Below are positions 63,942 through 64,000 of a DNA stretch of 64,000 nt, piece by piece. The stretch spans positions 103,955 through 167,954 of the forward strand of contig NYWU01000001.1 in NCBI GenBank assembly GCA_002685255.1. Direction: 5' to 3'. Both the position numbers and the translations under genes were made by a program. The notes under the pieces are model-generated. The model ran no database searches, was not told the origin of the DNA, and saw only the letters and a program-made list of their open reading frames with translations. Each line of letters starts with the position of its first letter. Position 1 is the stretch's first letter. Origin of the DNA: Idiomarinaceae bacterium (GTDB lineage Bacteria > Pseudomonadota > Gammaproteobacteria > Enterobacterales > Alteromonadaceae).

Positions 63942-64000
63942 ATTCTAGAAGAGCCGTTTTGTATTCGCCAGATCGATTAATCAATTTTTTTTTTCAATCG
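63942..64000 (-). promoter_or_regulatory. Probable promoter region of the pilus operon (incomplete)
   Basis: Upstream of the aptamer the minus strand has TAGAAT at 63947-63942, a possible -10, with only a weak -35 at about 63970. Further upstream is a run of ten A/T bases and a GATTAATC palindrome near the window edge. The true promoter may lie here or beyond the window. Confidence 0.3.

Overview
The window is ordinary chromosome of a gammaproteobacterium, most likely a marine Alteromonadales member (Idiomarina-, Alteromonas- or Shewanella-like). The evidence is the gene order suhB/trmJ-iscR-iscS, mutH/rppH-ptsP-lgt-thyA, csdE/tcdA and mdh/argR, an ArcA regulator beside a stand-alone HptA phosphotransfer protein, FolE2, and small lineage families (DUF3545, DUF2982, DUF2726, DUF3718). 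Family identity is inferred from protein similarity I recognise by eye; no search was run. I see no rRNA, tRNA, insertion sequence, prophage or CRISPR array, and no gene-free stretch longer than about 300 bases.

Layout. 1-2.5 kb: start of iscS (TTG start), iscR with a type-1 IscR box, trmJ, divergent suhB, and a small DUF3545 gene. 2.7-7 kb: cytochrome b561, ung, and three translationally coupled glycosyltransferases. 7-13 kb: an exported S9 peptidase, a DUF1302 outer-membrane protein and etfBA. 13-23 kb: csdE/tcdA (overlapping tail to tail), a PAS protein with a REC-CheC regulator, thyA, lgt, a TauE/SafE permease, ptsP, rppH, divergent mutH and DUF2982, and an EAL phosphodiesterase. 23-28.6 kb: a retropepsin-like protease, RimK, an aspartoacylase-like protein, an Hpt protein, a FapA-family protein and rsmC. 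28.7-31.5 kb: a sensor kinase, arcA and hptA. 31.7-38.7 kb: folE2, DUF2726, a CobD/CbiB-like membrane protein, adenosine kinase, ahcY, a GNAT enzyme with a cysteine-rich tail, and an amine-oxidase-like flavoenzyme. 38.7-42.6 kb: a NatAB-type ABC exporter with an S33 hydrolase, and DUF3718. 42.7-48.9 kb: folA, obgE, rpmA, rplU, ispB, mdh, argR and a DyP peroxidase. 48.9-58.7 kb: a DUF885 lipoprotein, an RND efflux pair with a LysR regulator, and acnB.

The most notable region is 58.7-64 kb on the minus strand: a chaperone-usher pilus operon (major pilin, chaperone, usher, tip protein) that ends with a type IV (MshA-like) pilin gene. Its leader holds a convincing cyclic-di-GMP-I (GEMM-I) riboswitch followed by a perfect hairpin that places the pilin Shine-Dalgarno in its loop. 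A UUCG-capped hairpin separates pilin from chaperone. I infer that this pilus is made in response to cyclic di-GMP. An EAL phosphodiesterase with all expected metal-binding motifs lies in the same window.

Functional links elsewhere: AhcY and adenosine kinase clear S-adenosylhomocysteine and adenosine; ThyA, FolA and FolE2 serve folate and thymidylate synthesis; ArcA and HptA suggest a Shewanella-type Arc phosphorelay.
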